Below, in pieces: positions 5,275 to 7,163 of a stretch of 7,163 nt of DNA (positions are counted from its first letter, which is position 1; each line of letters starts with the position of its first letter). Made by a program: the position numbers and the translations under genes. The notes under the pieces are model-generated. The model did no database searches. It saw nothing but the letters and a program-made list of their open reading frames with translations, and had not been told where the DNA came from. The DNA is from CAYPIE01 sp964410665 (GTDB lineage: Bacteria; Planctomycetota; Planctomycetia; Gemmatales; Gemmataceae): the NCBI GenBank assembly GCA_964410665.1, contig CAYPIE010000171.1, positions 1 to 7,163 of the forward strand. The letters run 5' to 3'.

Positions 5275-7054
5275 CCTGATCGCCGAGGGGCGGGACCCTG
5301 AGCATCGGCTCAGTCTCCGATTGACCGAAGGGGCTCCTGCCGTCATTGGGCGCGGACCGGGTTGCTTTTCGGTCCCCTGGGAGCCGTGGCTCTCTCGCCG
5401 TCACGCCGAGTTCCGCTGGGAGGGGGAGCAACTTCACGTCCGGAAAGTCCCTGAAGCGACCAACCCGATTTACCGTCGCGGGGCGGAGTTCGACCAGGGT
5501 ACATTCTCACCTGGGGAGGGTTTCACGATCGGGGAGACATTCTTCCGCCTGGTTGGGGGCGACAGTTCTCCATCGGCCGAGGGTCGGGTGATCCTCCAAT
5601 CACGCACCATCCGAGCCCGGGATTTGAAACAGATCGCCTTCCGCCACGCCCCGCACCGGATCGACGTGCTCAACCGACTGCCGGACGTCATCTCCAGTGC
5701 CGCCGACGATCGGGAATTGTTCAACCAGTTGACCAACGTTTTGTTGGCGGGCATCGCGCGGGCCGACGCGGTGGCAATCGTTGATGTCGGGCGGCCAGGC
5801 GAACATGACTCGGTCACCGTCTTGTACTGGGACCGGCGACTGGACGCGGGAGAATTCGAGCCGAGCCGCCGGCTGGTCCGCGAGGCTTTGCTCAACGAAA
5901 AGGAAACGGTCCTGCATATTTGGTCTTCGACCCAGCCGGATGAAGGCGCCCAGTTCACTCTAACCGGGACGTTTGATTGGGCCTTCTGCACCCCGGTGCG
6001 CGGGGCCACCTGCGCGGGCTGGGGGATCTACGTGGCCGGGCAATTCTCCAAAGAAGAGGTCGGCACGGTTCTGGGGCCGTGGGAGGCGTGCGAACTGGCC
6101 GAGGACGTGAAATTCACCGAACTAGTCACCGCGATCCTCAGTTCACTGCGGGAGGTGCGATCGTTGCAGCGCAAGCAAGCTGTGCTGAGTCACTTCTTCT
6201 CGCCCAGCGTCCTACACGTCCTGACCGACACCGAGCCTGAACGTAGCTTGGTACCCCGCGTCACGGAGATCACCGTGCTGTTCTGCGATCTTCGCGGTTT
6301 CTCACACCGGGCGGAGACGGAGGCCGACGAACTGCTTGCCCTATTGCGGCGGATCAGCAAGGCCCTCGGCGTCATGACGGAAAATATCCTTCATCAGAAG
6401 GGAGCGGTGGCCGACTTTCTGGGTGACGCCGCGCTGGGGTTCTGGGGCTGGCCGTTGGAACAGCCGGACAAGGTGCAACAGGCTTGTTTGGCAGCCTTGG
6501 ACATCCGCCGGTATTACGCACGGTGCTCGACCGAAAAGGGGCACCCGCTCGAGGGATTCCACGCGGGCATCGGGGTGGCAACGGGCTCGGCGGTTGCCGG
6601 GAGCATCGGCACCGAACCGCAAGCCAAGGTCACGGTCTTCGGGCCAATCGTCAACCTGGCCTCCCGCCTGGAGGGGATGACCAAGATCCTCCGCGTACCG
6701 ATCCTGCTCGACGAACCGACCGCCGAGATGGCCCGGCGCGTCATTCCTGCGGACCAAGCTCGATGCCGTCGGCTCGCCCGGGTGCAACCCTACGGACTGG
6801 AAACTCCCCTCACCGTGAGCGAGTTACTGCCGCCGTTGTGGGACGATCCGGTCCTGAAGGATGCGCACCTGCGGGACTATGAAGCCGCGTTGGACGCGTT
6901 CATTCATGGAGATTGGTCGGACGCCTACGAGCTCCTACACGCGATTCCGCCCCAGGACCACGGCAAGGATCTGTTGACGAGCTTTATCCTCCAACACGAT
7001 CACTCCCCCCCGCCGAACTGGAACGGAGTCATTCCCATGTCCAGCAAGCGATAA
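5267..7054 (+). CDS. FHA-GAF-class III adenylate/guanylate cyclase
   Basis: This 595-aa soluble protein has three domains. An FHA domain (about 12-98) carries GR at 28-29, SRRHAE at 43-48 and Asn66, the pattern that binds phosphothreonine peptides. A GAF-like region (about 135-285) may bind a small ligand, and a helical linker follows (285-330). The class III cyclase domain (about 332-520) keeps metal-binding Asp341 (FCDLRGFS) and Asp387 (FLGD), and Asn463 and Arg467 in NLASR, which stabilise the transition state. Thr456 sits at the class IIIb purine position, but the partner Lys is replaced by Asp383, so ATP versus GTP use is uncertain. The tail (about 535-595), with AALDAFIHGDWSDAYELL and PPPNWNGV, matches the C-terminal extension seen in many bacterial cyclases. 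No membrane segment or signal peptide is visible. Coupling to the kinase gene suggests that kinase-made phosphopeptides dock on the FHA domain and tune cyclic-nucleotide synthesis; this is inferred. Confidence 0.93.
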   Translation: MADLIAEGRDPEHRLSLRLTEGAPAVIGRGPGCFSVPWEPWLSRRHAEFRWEGEQLHVRKVPEATNPIYRRGAEFDQGTFSPGEGFTIGETFFRLVGGDSSPSAEGRVILQSRTIRARDLKQIAFRHAPHRIDVLNRLPDVISSAADDRELFNQLTNVLLAGIARADAVAIVDVGRPGEHDSVTVLYWDRRLDAGEFEPSRRLVREALLNEKETVLHIWSSTQPDEGAQFTLTGTFDWAFCTPVRGATCAGWGIYVAGQFSKEEVGTVLGPWEACELAEDVKFTELVTAILSSLREVRSLQRKQAVLSHFFSPSVLHVLTDTEPERSLVPRVTEITVLFCDLRGFSHRAETEADELLALLRRISKALGVMTENILHQKGAVADFLGDAALGFWGWPLEQPDKVQQACLAALDIRRYYARCSTEKGHPLEGFHAGIGVATGSAVAGSIGTEPQAKVTVFGPIVNLASRLEGMTKILRVPILLDEPTAEMARRVIPADQARCRRLARVQPYGLETPLTVSELLPPLWDDPVLKDAHLRDYEAALDAFIHGDWSDAYELLHAIPPQDHGKDLLTSFILQHDHSPPPNWNGVIPMSSKR

Positions 7055-7060
7055 GAATGA

Positions 7061-7076
7061 ACTTACTGCAGTGAGT
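7061..7076 (+). terminator. Small hairpin just after the cyclase gene
   Basis: ACTTAC (7061-7066) can pair with GTGAGT (7071-7076), including one G-U pair, across a TGCA loop, 6 nt after the cyclase stop. Only ACGTTGTTGG follows, with no real U tract, so it is a poor intrinsic terminator. It could protect the 3' end of the mRNA or be an operator-like near-palindrome. Confidence 0.25.
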
Positions 7077-7086
7077 ACGTTGTTGG

Positions 7087-7150
7087 CAGAGCGGCGGACG
7101 GGAGAGGTGGTTGCGGGAAGTCGGGAAGCGGCAGAGGCGCTTGCGGTGCG
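7087..7150 (-). repeat. Inverted copies of the 5' repeat family
   Basis: Read on the minus strand, 7149-7124 gives CCGCAAGCGCCTCTGCCGCT, the same unit as the 5' array; the TGCCGCTTCC ending matches unit 2 best. A second, more decayed copy (CCGCAACCACCTCTCCC) lies at about 7117-7101, and a GCCGCTCTGCC remnant at about 7097-7087. The orientation is opposite to the array at 4-250. The array probably extends past the right edge of the window. No gene is visible after 7054. Confidence 0.75.
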
Positions 7151-7163
7151 GACTACCCACGCC

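Noticed and set aside
7005..7011. C7 homopolymer near the 3' end of the cyclase as a phase-variation tract
   Set aside because: Seven Cs in a GC-rich gene are unremarkable, encode the conserved PPP-N-W tail motif, and lie after all catalytic parts, so slippage would have little switch value.
1..7163. Whole segment as a transposon or genomic island with terminal inverted repeats
   Set aside because: There is no transposase, integrase, tRNA or target-site duplication, and the flanking repeats are degenerate multi-copy units rather than matched ends.

Overview
The window is a high-GC bacterial stretch, probably from a planctomycete of the Gemmata group (Gemmataceae). This is an inference. It rests on codon use, on the style of the serine/threonine kinase and FHA/cyclase proteins, and on degenerate intergenic repeats of the CCGCAAnCGCCTCTGCC type. 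No marker gene that would fix the taxonomy is present.

Layout: bases 1-250 hold a degenerate tandem array of about 26-29 bp units and no gene. Bases 251-434 are the leader and promoter region of glgP. Three genes follow on the + strand: glgP, glycogen phosphorylase (435-2918); a transmembrane Ser/Thr protein kinase with an extracytoplasmic Cache-like sensor (3028-5274); and an FHA-GAF-class III nucleotide cyclase (5267-7054). After the last stop come a small hairpin and copies of the 5' repeat in the opposite orientation, so the three genes sit between inverted copies of one repeat family.

The kinase and cyclase genes overlap by 8 bp. The cyclase has a strong Shine-Dalgarno sequence inside the kinase gene, so the two are very likely translationally coupled. 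The domains suggest a relay: an extracytoplasmic ligand is sensed by the Cache-like domain, the cytoplasmic kinase phosphorylates itself or a partner, the FHA domain binds the phosphopeptide, and cyclic-nucleotide output is altered. glgP lies 109 bp upstream of the kinase on the same strand, so glycogen breakdown may be co-expressed with this module or be a target of it. That link is inferred from context only.

The points most worth a second look are the kinase-FHA-cyclase pairing, the cyclase's non-canonical substrate-binding residue (Asp where Lys is usual), the inverted flanking repeats with a 55-bp higher-order period, and a sharply AT-rich synonymous patch inside glgP.
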